Source of the DNA: an uncultured Eubacterium sp.
Lineage (GTDB): Bacteria; Bacillota; Clostridia; Lachnospirales; Lachnospiraceae
Direction: 5' to 3'
Assembly (NCBI GenBank): GCA_910584645.1
Contig: CAJUAU010000003.1
Span: 124,001 to 188,000 of the forward strand
DNA: 64,000 bases
Positions 35,813 through 43,774 of the stretch are shown here, one piece after another. A program made the position numbers and the translations under genes. How positions within the stretch are numbered: position 1 is the first letter of the stretch; each line of letters begins with the position of its first letter. The notes beneath the pieces are model-generated. The model saw only the letters and a program-made list of their open reading frames with translations. It searched no databases and had not been told where the DNA came from.

Positions 35813-37777
35813 TCATGATGCCAGCATCTCCTCAAATTCCTGTTCGGTCAGAATCCTCACGCCAAGCTGCTGCGCTTTCGCCAGCTTACTTCCTGCCTTT
35901 TCCCCGACAATCAGGTAATCTGTTTTTTTACTGACAGAAGATGCCGCCTTTGCCCCCAGTGACATAATCTTCATCTGAATCTCATCACGGGTATAATTCT
36001 GAAGTTTTCCGGTTGCTACGATTATTTTTCCTGCAAAAATTGTATTATTTGTACTCATAGTCTCAGTCTCCTTTTCAAATATGATATGTTCTAGTAGCGG
36101 TCTCCAGAGCTTTCCTGCCTCCTCGTCCGCATACCACTTGTAAATGTTGTGATGCATAATTTCGCCAAAGTCTGGCAGGATGGTAAAATCAAAACCATCC
36201 TTGATTGCCTGCTCGAACGCATTCCAGTCTCCGTCAAAATGTCTGCTGATAATCCGCCCGGCACTGCGTCCCACCATCGGGATTCCCATACCGGCAATAA
36301 ACTGGTTCAGGGTGCAGTGGCGGCTCTTTTCAATGGAAGCCTGCAATCTGGCAAAGGATTTCTCTCCAAAGCCTTCTGTCCGGATAATTTCCTCCCGGTG
36401 CTGCTTCAGCATATAGAGGTCACCAAAGTTTCGTATCCATCCCATACCGATAAATTTTGCCAGCGTCTTTTCGGACAGTCCCTCGATGTCCATGCGGGTC
36501 TTGTCGCAGAAATGAACAAACTTTCTCACGAGCTTTGCCGCACAGTTCGGGTTCTCACAGAATAACTGGCGGGTTCCGCCGCTGGTTTTATGAACCTGCA
36601 GGCTGCCGCCACAGCATGGGCAGGCAGATGGAACATTTATCGTACCGCTCTTTGTCTGGTTCTCCGCAATCTGCGGGATAATCATGTTCGCCTTGTAAAC
36701 CTGGATGGTGTCGCCCTGTCCCAGTGACAGTTTCTCGAAGATATCCAGATTGTGAAGATATGCCCTGCTGACTTCGGTTCCGCCGATTTCCACCGGCTCG
36801 AAGATTCCCGTCAAACTGACCATGCCGTTTCTGGTCACAGCCGTCTCCAGACCGAGAAATTTTGTTTCATACAGCTCATCTTCCCACTTTAATGCCATCA
36901 TCCGGTTCTCATGGTGTCCTGTCGAGCCAAGACTTCTACCATAGGCAATGTCATCCTGCTCCAGAATCAGCCCATCCACCGGATATGCGAACTCCTCCGG
37001 TTTCATACTGGCAACAGCCTGCCGGATTGCGTCATCATCTGCCAATGGAATCTGCACATATGGCACAACCAGAAAACCAAGCTGCTCCATGAAAGCAAGC
37101 TGCTCTGCCTTCGTGTCCATCTTCATATCCGTTACCAGTTCAAAGGCCGCAAATTCCAGATGCCTTTTTCCTGCTTCCTCTGCATTTAATTTTCTGGTGC
37201 TGCCGGAAGCCAGGTTTCTCGGATGCCCGTACGGTTCCTCCAGACTGAGATTAATTTTCTCAAAATTTTCCCATGAGATGACGCCTTCACCCCGGACTTC
37301 AATGGCATCCTTTACCGGTATGGCAAGTGGCACGTTGTCAAATTTCCTCACCGTATGCGTCACTTCCTCGCCAATGATGCCTTCCCTGCCACGGGTAATT
37401 GCCTGCTGCAGTACCCCGTTTTCATAACGGAGAACCAGTGTCAGACCATCCATTTTCCATGACAGAACCACATCCCTGCCACCGGCAAATTTCACCAGCT
37501 CGTCTATGGATTTGGTCTTGCCCGCAGAAAGCATGGGTTTCGTATGGCGCACAGAAACCAGTTCCTCCAGTATCTCACCAGACACTTTCTGAGTCTGAGA
37601 ACCGGATAAAATAATCCCGGACTCCTCCTCCAAGCTCCGTAACTGGTTCAGTTTCCTGTCATACTCCCTGTCCGTCATCACCGGATTATCATGCTTATAA
37701 TAGGCAATGTCTGCCTCCGTAAGCTCTGCAATAAGTTTCTTCATATTTTGTGTAACTTCTTTTTGATTCGCTTTCAT
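35813..37777 (-). CDS. ligA: NAD-dependent DNA ligase
   Basis: A 654-aa ligase from ATG 37777 (GGAG nine bases upstream, overlapping the previous stop). The adenylated lysine is in SWKMDGLTLVLRYENG; GEGVISWENFEKIN and ALKWEDELYETK are further nucleotidyltransferase motifs. The OB fold, a four-Cys zinc finger (CPCCGG ... CENPNC), helix-hairpin-helix repeats and a C-terminal BRCT domain (TNNTIFAGKIIVATGKL to the end) follow in normal order. It seals nicks using NAD+. This is a second ligase beside the ATP-dependent one at 39396, unusual on one element and presumably extra to the host's. Confidence 0.93.
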   Translation of the reverse strand: MKANQKEVTQNMKKLIAELTEADIAYYKHDNPVMTDREYDRKLNQLRSLEEESGIILSGSQTQKVSGEILEELVSVRHTKPMLSAGKTKSIDELVKFAGGRDVVLSWKMDGLTLVLRYENGVLQQAITRGREGIIGEEVTHTVRKFDNVPLAIPVKDAIEVRGEGVISWENFEKINLSLEEPYGHPRNLASGSTRKLNAEEAGKRHLEFAAFELVTDMKMDTKAEQLAFMEQLGFLVVPYVQIPLADDDAIRQAVASMKPEEFAYPVDGLILEQDDIAYGRSLGSTGHHENRMMALKWEDELYETKFLGLETAVTRNGMVSLTGIFEPVEIGGTEVSRAYLHNLDIFEKLSLGQGDTIQVYKANMIIPQIAENQTKSGTINVPSACPCCGGSLQVHKTSGGTRQLFCENPNCAAKLVRKFVHFCDKTRMDIEGLSEKTLAKFIGMGWIRNFGDLYMLKQHREEIIRTEGFGEKSFARLQASIEKSRHCTLNQFIAGMGIPMVGRSAGRIISRHFDGDWNAFEQAIKDGFDFTILPDFGEIMHHNIYKWYADEEAGKLWRPLLEHIIFEKETETMSTNNTIFAGKIIVATGKLQNYTRDEIQMKIMSLGAKAASSVSKKTDYLIVGEKAGSKLAKAQQLGVRILTEQEFEEMLAS

Positions 37778-38169
37778 ACTGCTAATCTCCTTTCTGTTGT
37801 GCTGTTTGTTGTTTCTGTTGCTTCGCCATCGCTGCTCCTTTCTGTCTGACACTCCGGATAAGAAAACGCAAGACTCTCCTTACCGTCATGAAAGGAAAGT
37901 TCCCTCAGCTTAAAACTGCTGACATCCTCACACTCGGAATAGAGTTCTATGTGCTGTATTTTCATGCCTTTCAGCTCCGACAGTCTGCCGTTGCCATACT
38001 CATCATCAAAGTACACACCCTTGTATCTTGCCTCGAACTGTCCGTCCTCCCTGTCAAACTCACTTTCATCCCATGTCAGGGATATGCTCTGTCCGGATTG
38101 CAGTTTCACCTCAATAAAGTCAATCACTAAATCCGGAATATCCGATTCTGCTTTCAGATATAGAACCAC
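37774..38169 (-). CDS. unknown protein upstream of ligA
   Basis: A 131-aa protein. The GTG at 38169 has AGGAGG seven bases upstream and is preferred; the frame runs 31 codons further without a ribosome site. It has a beta-rich pattern (VIDFIEVKLQSGQSISLTWD, YKGVYFDDEYGNGRL) without known family. Its stop overlaps the ligA start. Hairpins from 38284 onwards and leader C precede it. Confidence 0.6.
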   Translation of the reverse strand: MVLYLKAESDIPDLVIDFIEVKLQSGQSISLTWDESEFDREDGQFEARYKGVYFDDEYGNGRLSELKGMKIQHIELYSECEDVSSFKLRELSFHDGKESLAFSYPECQTERSSDGEATETTNSTTERRLAV

Positions 38170-38283
38170 CGTTCCACCTCCTGTTCTTTTTACTGCCACG
38201 CAGCATTTCTGTTTATATAGACGGGCAGCATAAACTCCCCGGTAATTAGGTTGGGGGAGCATACTCCGCTCCGATCTATGATG

Positions 38284-38312
38284 AAAAAGGGCTGACTGAA
38301 AATCGTAGCCCT
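38284..38312 (-). terminator. second hairpin downstream of leader C
   Basis: Minus strand AGGGCTACGA ... TCAGCCCTTTTT. It mirrors the tandem terminator of leader A. A plus-strand-oriented hairpin GCACACA/TGTGTGC with TTTT lies near 38379-38414. No gene is supported between 38170 and 38490. Confidence 0.6.
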
Positions 38313-38490
38313 CTGAAAAACGCTAAAATCATTGCGTTTTTCGTTCCACTTGTTGATAACTTCTCTTAAATTAAAAGGCACACAAAGAACCGGCTGATTC
38401 CCTGTGTGCTTTTGAGTCCCTGACTCTGGATATTCTATTGTTTTTAGCAGACATCCCTTTTAATACATCTGCTTAAAAGATTTGTGCAAC

Positions 38491-38610
38491 AAAAAAAGTG
38501 CCTAAAGACGTTATTCTTCAGACACTGTAAAAACCGAAAACTATCAATCACTTTGCTGTAATTTCTGATACTGATAGTATTACTATAACAGATGAATCAG
38601 AAAAACACAA
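38491..38610 (-). promoter_or_regulatory. promoter-attenuator leader C
   Basis: Minus strand: -35 TTGTGT (38605-38610), 17-bp spacer, extended -10 TGT-TATAGT (38582-38587), ATCAGTATCAG near the start, then terminator arms AGTGTCT/GGCACT with seven T (38491-38497). It matches leaders A and B and feeds the 38169/ligA/YodL operon. Confidence 0.75.
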
Positions 38611-38644
38611 GAAAAAGAAATCATAAACCGACTGCTATATGTTG

Positions 38645-38917
38645 TCACATCACCCGCATCTTCGCATTCAGCAAGATATCTGCCCGCTCCTCTGGTGTTA
38701 ATTCCCGGCTCCTTAAAATCTGGTAAAGCAACTCCGTACTTTCATCAGACTCATTGTAATATTCATGCGAATTACGGCAAATCACTTCAAAAACATTATC
38801 CAATTTGGCAAAATCCCCACTGGCATGCCCATGCCCGGCAAGCTGTTCCAAAGCCTTATCCATGTTATGTAACTCATCCTCCACCTCAATCAATAATGCC
38901 ATATCCGTACTTTCCAA
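38645..38917 (-). CDS. small acidic protein
   Basis: A 90-aa helical acidic protein ending ELTPEERADILLNAKMRVM. The tail resembles the C-terminal ends EPEQRAKMLLQGKCI (41566-42156) and TPERRAAMLLGTIP (remnant at 40962-41093), tying it to the local paralogous family. It follows 38948-39283 in one operon. Confidence 0.55.
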   Translation of the reverse strand: MESTDMALLIEVEDELHNMDKALEQLAGHGHASGDFAKLDNVFEVICRNSHEYYNESDESTELLYQILRSRELTPEERADILLNAKMRVM

Positions 38918-38947
38918 AATTAATTCCTCCCTTGTACAATAAGTTTT

Positions 38948-39283
38948 TCAGTTCTGAACATCATTTTGAACAACCATATCTGTATTTTCCAGATTGGATT
39001 CCCTCCCATACTGTTTTCCATGCTCCAGACCCATCTCCATGCCGTCATGAAATCCAAGGATGTAAGCGCTTTCACCATAACTTCCACTATATTCCCCTAC
39101 TATTTCATCCAATTTCAATAACATCTGAACACCATCCTGGCCATTAGCTAAGTTTTTCTTCAATCGTTCCATCTGGACATGGTACTTCTTCCGACTTTCC
39201 CAATATGCTTTGTTTTCACGTAATTTCTTATCCAACGGCTTCCCAAGACGCTCTGTTACAAAAGGTTTTAACAGGTTTTGCAT
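38948..39283 (-). CDS. small helical protein of the paralogous family
   Basis: A 111-aa protein with ERLGKPLDKKLRENKAYWES and YGESAYILGFHDGMEMGLEHG. Both segments match 41142-41540 (GEPLEDRLRKDPSYVKEQ; YGKAAYCLGYEDGVRVGMEQ), so these two are clear paralogs. It is the first gene behind promoter P3. Function unknown. Confidence 0.65.
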   Translation of the reverse strand: MQNLLKPFVTERLGKPLDKKLRENKAYWESRKKYHVQMERLKKNLANGQDGVQMLLKLDEIVGEYSGSYGESAYILGFHDGMEMGLEHGKQYGRESNLENTDMVVQNDVQN

Positions 39284-39327
39284 TTCATCATCTCCTCCTC
39301 TGCTGTCACTTTAATGCTTCTATTATC

Positions 39328-39356
39328 ACTACACGATTCATTCGGCAATTTTACAA
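39328..39356 (-). promoter_or_regulatory. shared-type promoter P3
   Basis: Minus strand -35 TTGTAA, 17-bp spacer ending GAATCG, -10 TGTAGT. Confidence 0.7.
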
Positions 39357-39395
39357 CTACAGATTCTGATGATCGCTAACTAATTTTATAACTCC

Positions 39396-40322
39396 TTATA
39401 TTCTGCACTCCTCCGGCATCTTGTCTTCCCGGAATCCCTTAAACACTGGCTGCCGGTATCCTTCCCTGTCCGACGGCATATATTCTATCGTACAGACCAC
39501 CGGTTCCAGCCATACGGCATGCTCATGACCATCTGGTATCTGTTCTAACCGGCATCTGCCTTCCCGCACCCCGCCCTCTTTTAATTTCATACGGCTGACT
39601 CCCAGCGTGACGTGAGTTATAACTTGTAGTCTGCCCTTTCCGTCATATTTTGCTAAAACCAGGCTGGTCATGCCCTGCTCTTTCGGAATATACCCAATAC
39701 AGATAAATTCCTCATCCTTCATCCATTTGACCTTCTGCCATTCCTTTGTTCTCTTGCCAAACCAATACAAGCTGGACATTTTCTTTCCCACCACTCCCTC
39801 CAGTTCCTGCTGTTTTGCCATCTCAAATAACGCTTTTCCCTGCTTCTCAATATAACGGGATACAGAGAATTGCTGGCACTCTGTCACTGTCTTCGTTAAA
39901 AGCTCTTTTCTTTCCAGCAGTGGGAGTTCTGTCAACTGCTTCCCATTCAGGTACAAGATGTCATAGGCAACAAATGCTGCCGGGCTGCGGGAAGCCGCCA
40001 GCTTTATCTTAAAGGGATTTGTGGCCAGTGTCCGTTTCTGCAGCTGGTAAAAATCCGGCTTTCCTTTTACCGGAACAATGAGTTCTCCATCCAGAATACA
40101 TTTTCCATGACAGTTTTGATGAATGTGTTCCAATTCCGGGAACTGGCATAACAGCCTCCGGTCCCTTTTATTCCTTAAATCCACACCGTTTCCATTGAGA
40201 TAAGCAATGCAGCGGCATCCATCCAGCTTCAATTCAAAGATAGAGCCGTCATCGTCATACGGCTCCACCTGCTCGGAAATCAACATGGGCTGTATACCCT
40301 TCTGGTCAAATAAATCCATCAT
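39396..40322 (-). CDS. ligD: ATP-dependent DNA ligase (LigD ligase-domain type)
   Basis: A 308-aa ligase. The nucleotidyltransferase lysine is in FELKLDGCRCIAY (K-x-DG); GKCILDGELIV, AFVAYDILYLNG, LEGVVGKKMSSLY and EWQKVKWM are motifs III-V. The C-terminal third is an OB fold ending GFREDKMPEECRI. This is the ligase module of bacterial end-joining LigD, without polymerase or nuclease domains, as in many Firmicutes. Its ATG overlaps the Ku stop (GCATGATGG), so the two were co-translated. It looks intact although Ku is truncated. Confidence 0.88.
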   Translation of the reverse strand: MMDLFDQKGIQPMLISEQVEPYDDDGSIFELKLDGCRCIAYLNGNGVDLRNKRDRRLLCQFPELEHIHQNCHGKCILDGELIVPVKGKPDFYQLQKRTLATNPFKIKLAASRSPAAFVAYDILYLNGKQLTELPLLERKELLTKTVTECQQFSVSRYIEKQGKALFEMAKQQELEGVVGKKMSSLYWFGKRTKEWQKVKWMKDEEFICIGYIPKEQGMTSLVLAKYDGKGRLQVITHVTLGVSRMKLKEGGVREGRCRLEQIPDGHEHAVWLEPVVCTIEYMPSDREGYRQPVFKGFREDKMPEECRI

Positions 40323-41023
40323 GCTGTCCCTGCCTTTTTCTTGTTTTCCGCCTGTTCCACTGAACGCTGAAGGGCTTCCATCAGATCAATGATGTTTTCA
40401 GACTTCCCAGTATCCGCTGCCACAATCTCATTTCCATTGATTTTGGTCATAATGGCTTTCTGAAGCTTCTCCTGGTATTCATCATGATATGCTGCTATAT
40501 CAAAGGATTTTGTCATGGACTCAATCAATGTTTTTGCCATATCTAACTCCTGCTTTGTCACTTCCACCTTTGCCTGGGATTTTGGCATTTCCTGTATTTC
40601 TTCCTGATAAAACAGGATTTTTGCAATCAGACACTCCTTTGTGGGATATAAAACCAGCAGATTCTCATTGGTACCAATGACTGTTTTTGCCACCGCCACC
40701 TCTTTTTTGGCAAGCAGGGAACGCCGAAACAGTTCATAGGCTTTTTCCGCACCGGATTCTGGGACCAGATAATAATTCTTGTCAAACAGAATCGAATCAA
40801 TCTCTGACATTTTGGCGAAATGCTCAACATGTATGGTTTTGTCCTTCTTAGTCTTAATCTTCTCCAGCTCATCCGATGTAAAGGTCACATATTTCCCCTT
40901 CTCATACTCATATCCCTTGATGATGTCCTCGTTTTTGATTTCCTTGTCACAGGACGGGTTGTTATGGTTCTTCGATAGGAATCGTTCCCAGCAGCATAGC
41001 CGCCCTTCTCTCCGGTGTATCAT
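40319..41023 (-). pseudogene. ku: Ku protein, 5'-truncated
   Basis: From about 40951 leftwards the frame encodes Ku: CDKEIKNEDIIKGYEYEKGK, then EIDSILFDKNYYLVPESG and EKAYELFRRSLLAKKEVAVA, the core DNA-ring domain, ending with a charged helical tail. The first ~60 residues of normal Ku are missing: the Cys in SCDKEI would be the second Cys of the CxxC, and the frame upstream (MIHRREGRLCC...) is not Ku-like and has no good ribosome site. The ten-residue Ku start is found reversed at 41158-41193. Ku holds DNA ends for LigD; without its N-terminus this copy is probably inactive. Confidence 0.75.
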
Positions 41024-41093
41024 CTACCTCATCCAGAATAAATGTAATGCTCTCATCGGAAAGATACAGAAAAGCGTCTGTTGGGAAATTCAA
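40962..41093 (-). pseudogene. remnant of a paralogous-family gene
   Basis: Minus-strand frame of 43 codons reading LNFPTDAFLYLSDESITF ... TPERRAAMLLGTIPIEEP. Its end matches the C-termini of the 38645 and 41566 genes, but it has no start region of its own. It sits between the gene at 41142 and the truncated Ku, where the DNA has clearly been rearranged. Confidence 0.55.
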
Positions 41094-41141
41094 TGGGCGC
41101 TTTTTGCGTAATAAAAAAATGAGTTCTTCCGCATACTACCA

Positions 41142-41540
41142 TCATGGAGGTGATAGCATGCCAGTAGCGCATAAAAGTGCCATATCGGTAGGAAGCTGCT
41201 TTACTGCATCATACATGCGGACCATATCTGTCATATCCTCCAGAGAAAACATACTCCTCTTGCCGGCTGCTTTCTGCTCCATACCAACCCGCACCCCATC
41301 TTCATAGCCAAGACAGTAAGCTGCTTTACCATAAGAATAATTATACCTGCCAATACTGTCCCATATTTTATCACTTTTCTTCACAAGCTGCTTTTTTGTC
41401 CGGGGCGGAATCTCCCAGTGTTCACGAAGGATGATGGATAATTCCTTTTGTTCTTTCACATAAGAAGGATCTTTCCGAAGCCGATCTTCCAGCGGCTCCC
41501 CCATCCTGCTTTTCAGTAGTTCCTCTGTCAAATTTTCCAT
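41142..41540 (-). CDS. small helical protein of the paralogous family (C-terminus replaced)
   Basis: A 132-aa protein starting at ATG 41540 (AAAGGGG upstream). It matches 38948-39283 in RMGEPLEDRLRKDPSYVKEQ and YGKAAYCLGYEDGVRVGMEQ. After YDAVKQLPTD the last residues (MALLCATGMLSPP) are antisense to the reversed Ku start, so the native C-terminus has been lost; it may be the remnant at 40962-41093, which also has PTD followed by a family-like end. Confidence 0.6.
   Translation of the reverse strand: MENLTEELLKSRMGEPLEDRLRKDPSYVKEQKELSIILREHWEIPPRTKKQLVKKSDKIWDSIGRYNYSYGKAAYCLGYEDGVRVGMEQKAAGKRSMFSLEDMTDMVRMYDAVKQLPTDMALLCATGMLSPP
41158..41193 (+). other. orphan Ku start on the opposite strand
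   Basis: Plus strand GGAGGTGATAGC then ATG at 41158, encoding MPVAHKSAISVG. From memory this is the conserved N-terminus of Firmicutes Ku proteins (MxxAHKxAISFG). A ribosome site is present. After ~12 codons the frame runs into antisense of the 41142 gene. It faces away from the Ku body 200 bp to the left. Confidence 0.6.
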
Positions 41541-41565
41541 AATATACCCCTTTTCATATTGTAAC

Positions 41566-42156
41566 TTAGATACATTTCCCTTGTAGTAACATTTTTGCCC
41601 TTTGTTCCGGCTCAATGGAAGTGTCCGCTAATATTTCTATGGAACCAGGTTGCATACACTCCGGTATATTATCGTCAATAACCTTGTATATTCTCCCTAA
41701 AGCACCAATATAACCACGCTCAAGACCCAATATCTGTTCCCCGCCAAACAAGGCATTGTTTAATGACTTATATGTATCGTGAATCTGGATTAGCTCTGTC
41801 ATATCCCTCACACTCAGTCTCTTTTCTTTTCTCTCGTCAAAAAAACCACATCGGTTTAAATGCTGAATGCAGTCTCCATGCCCCCGGTAATAATGTGCAA
41901 ACTCACTGATTTCCATAATCCTGCTGTGAAACTCCACATATTTTCTAAAGGCCTGCCGCTCTTCCTTATTCAGTTCATGAGCCTCCTCCATATGGGTTCC
42001 CTCCAGCAGATCCGTAATCACTGGAAACTGCTTTGATAATGCATCTGCCTCCCTGCTTAATTCCTGAAACCCTTCACTTTCTTCCACCTTTTGCAGTACC
42101 TCGTCCCGCATCCGATAAAGAAAATCGTCATCAAACTTTTTTTCTAAACTTTCCAT
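41566..42156 (-). CDS. larger member of the small paralogous family
   Basis: A 196-aa helical protein. The N-terminal half resembles 43405-43737 (PVITDLLEGTHMEE; HYYRGHGDCIQHLNRCGFF). The C-terminal half has LSVRDMTELIQIHDTYKSLN, like SLEDMTDMVRMYDAVKQLP of the 41142 gene. So the family has two modules used in different combinations. It is the first gene after promoter P4, with the 41142 gene next. Confidence 0.65.
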   Translation of the reverse strand: MESLEKKFDDDFLYRMRDEVLQKVEESEGFQELSREADALSKQFPVITDLLEGTHMEEAHELNKEERQAFRKYVEFHSRIMEISEFAHYYRGHGDCIQHLNRCGFFDERKEKRLSVRDMTELIQIHDTYKSLNNALFGGEQILGLERGYIGALGRIYKVIDDNIPECMQPGSIEILADTSIEPEQRAKMLLQGKCI

Positions 42157-42187
42157 GATTTGTTCCTCCTTCCATGTATTTATTATT

Positions 42188-42216
42188 ACTACACGATCTT
42201 ATGTTCTGTTTTACAA
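42188..42216 (-). promoter_or_regulatory. shared-type promoter P4
   Basis: Minus strand -35 TTGTAA, 17-bp spacer ending AGATCG, -10 TGTAGT. Confidence 0.7.
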
Positions 42217-42340
42217 CTGGATTTTAATCTTTTCCATACGGAAATTCCACTTGATATTGTGTGAATAGAGAAATATAATAGAATTTATAAGATATATGCC
42301 AATGACAAGGCTAATGTATACCAATATGGGAGGTCTGGAT

Positions 42341-42943
42341 ATGCCAAGACAATTCAAAAATGCAAGACTGATAAAACATCTGAAAGTTGCCGATGCCATG
42401 AAACTGCTCGGTGTTTCCCAGCCCACATTAAGTGCCTGGGAGGGCGAACGCAAATCTCCCTCGATTGAAAAACTGGAACTGATGGCAGATGTATACGAAA
42501 CATCCACAGATTACCTGCTGGGACGTATCAGTACATATAAAAATACGCCATCCAATCCCATATCTCACACTTCCCTGCCTGTTTTGCATGGGCAGCCGCT
42601 CTGGTCACCGGAACATGGCTGGCTACTGGTAAATTCAATCGAAAAACATCTGATCCAGTCAAATGGAAACACCATTCCGTTTTCTGCCATAGGTGACCTT
42701 TATACAACCCCACCCATTTTTTCCGTACCGGAAACGCTGTCCGATGCACCATTGACACGAGCGCAGATGCTTACCAAAGAGGAAATATGGGTAGAACCCA
42801 TCTCCCCTGATTCCAATCTAAGAGATGAATTGCGGGGCTGGTACCACAGGAAAGATCAGTATGTGGAAAATGAGTATGGAAACCGGTTTTATCTGGATAC
42901 CTATGAGGCAAAGTGGCTGGGATTTGACAAGGAACAAAACTAA
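42341..42943 (+). CDS. XRE-family regulator with C-terminal domain
   Basis: A 200-aa protein from ATG 42341 (GGGAGG seven bases upstream). Residues 4-60 are an XRE HTH (KNARLIKHLKVADAMKLLGV, QPTLSAWEGERKSPSIEKLE). The C-terminal ~130 residues start SLPVLHGQPLWSPEHGWLLV, a pattern seen in clostridial regulators, loosely like S24/LexA sensor domains but without a Ser-Lys dyad that I can see. It is divergent from the P4 operon and may regulate P-type promoters. A weak hairpin (GAGGATG/CATCCCC) follows the stop. Confidence 0.8.
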   Translation: MPRQFKNARLIKHLKVADAMKLLGVSQPTLSAWEGERKSPSIEKLELMADVYETSTDYLLGRISTYKNTPSNPISHTSLPVLHGQPLWSPEHGWLLVNSIEKHLIQSNGNTIPFSAIGDLYTTPPIFSVPETLSDAPLTRAQMLTKEEIWVEPISPDSNLRDELRGWYHRKDQYVENEYGNRFYLDTYEAKWLGFDKEQN

Positions 42944-42995
42944 AACATACAAAAATGAGGATGCCGAAACATCCCCATCTTTCTAAACAAAACGC

Positions 42996-43024
42996 TTGCA
43001 AAATGCCCGCAAATTGTTTATAAT
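42996..43024 (+). promoter_or_regulatory. promoter of the antitoxin RNA
   Basis: -35 TTGCAA (42996-43001), 17-bp spacer, perfect -10 TATAAT (43019-43024) on the plus strand. No coding frame follows. Confidence 0.8.
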
Positions 43025-43030
43025 CATCTT

Positions 43031-43147
43031 AGAAACAATCAAAGGATATTTGGTCTGTCCGATGATTGTCATCGGAAACTTAATAATGTAACTTATAAGT
43101 TGCCAGGCTATCCCCTATTGCCGTAGAGGATAGCCGTTTTACTTTTT
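43031..43147 (+). ncRNA. small RNA, probable type I antitoxin
   Basis: The RNA would start near 43031, form a hairpin CCGATGATTGTCATCGG and a second AACTT...AAGTT stem, and end at the strong terminator GGCTATCC/GGATAGCC then TTTTACTTTTT (43106-43147). About 117 nt, no plausible ORF. Its 3' end overlaps the 3' end of the convergent toxin mRNA, the geometry of TxpA/RatA and BsrG/SR4 systems. Confidence 0.7.
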
Positions 43148-43219
43148 GCGGTGGTTATCGGTATATGTCATGGCTGCGAATACAACCAGTAAAAGCGTTA
43201 AAATCTCTAACGTATTCAT
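43139..43219 (-). CDS. small hydrophobic peptide, probable type I toxin
   Basis: A 26-residue peptide, MNTLEILTLLLVVFAAMTY followed by TDNHRKK: one membrane helix plus a basic tail, as in TxpA/BsrG/Fst-like toxins. The start at 43219 has AAGGAAGG upstream and an extended -10 TGA-TACAAT at 43293-43298. The frame is open further upstream, but without a ribosome site. The stop lies next to the shared bidirectional terminator. Confidence 0.65.
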   Translation of the reverse strand: MNTLEILTLLLVVFAAMTYTDNHRKK

Positions 43220-43404
43220 ATGTACCTTCCTTTCCGTTTCCGGAAAAACAACCACCAGACTATCCCTACATTGTTCTAATCTGACTAAAAATATTGTATC
43301 ATACTGGCACATATCCCGCCACAATTTTTTACTCTTATATTCATAATAAGCAAAGAGGAACTGATTATCAAAAACCATTCCTCTTTATTCCGCCATTATC
43401 TTAT

Positions 43405-43737
43405 TCAACCAATCTCAAAATTCGTACCTAACGCCCCACAGTGAACCAAAAATAAAATACAATCCCTGTATCCCCGGAAATAATGTTCCCTTTCAACATA
43501 AGTCTGCATATCAAATTTCAGTTCCATATACTTCTGGACTGCCTCCACTTCTTCCTGTGTCGCTCCATCGTTGACCGGCTTGCCCTCACGCAGATTCTTA
43601 ATTAAGGGATATTCTTTTATCAGTTTTTCCATTTCTCCCTCCAGTCCTGTATATCCCTCATCGTCCCTGCCCAACTTTTTTAAGATAGAATCGTAAGTAA
43701 AAAAGAAAAACTCATCCATATGGATTTCCTCTGTCAT
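43405..43737 (-). CDS. small helical protein of the paralogous family
   Basis: A 110-aa protein starting at ATG 43737 (GGAGG eight bases upstream). EYPLIKNLREGKPVNDGATQ and REHYFRGYRDCILFLVHCGAL match segments in 41566-42156 and 33068-33403. It is alone behind promoter P5. Function unknown. Confidence 0.65.
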   Translation of the reverse strand: MTEEIHMDEFFFFTYDSILKKLGRDDEGYTGLEGEMEKLIKEYPLIKNLREGKPVNDGATQEEVEAVQKYMELKFDMQTYVEREHYFRGYRDCILFLVHCGALGTNFEIG

Positions 43738-43774
43738 CGCCAGTGCCTCCTTCACTTTTTATTGTTTTATTATT

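Noticed and set aside
38190..38381. 63-codon minus-strand frame
   Set aside because: Lies in the hairpin-rich leader of the next operon, has no good ribosome site and overlaps the likely terminator.
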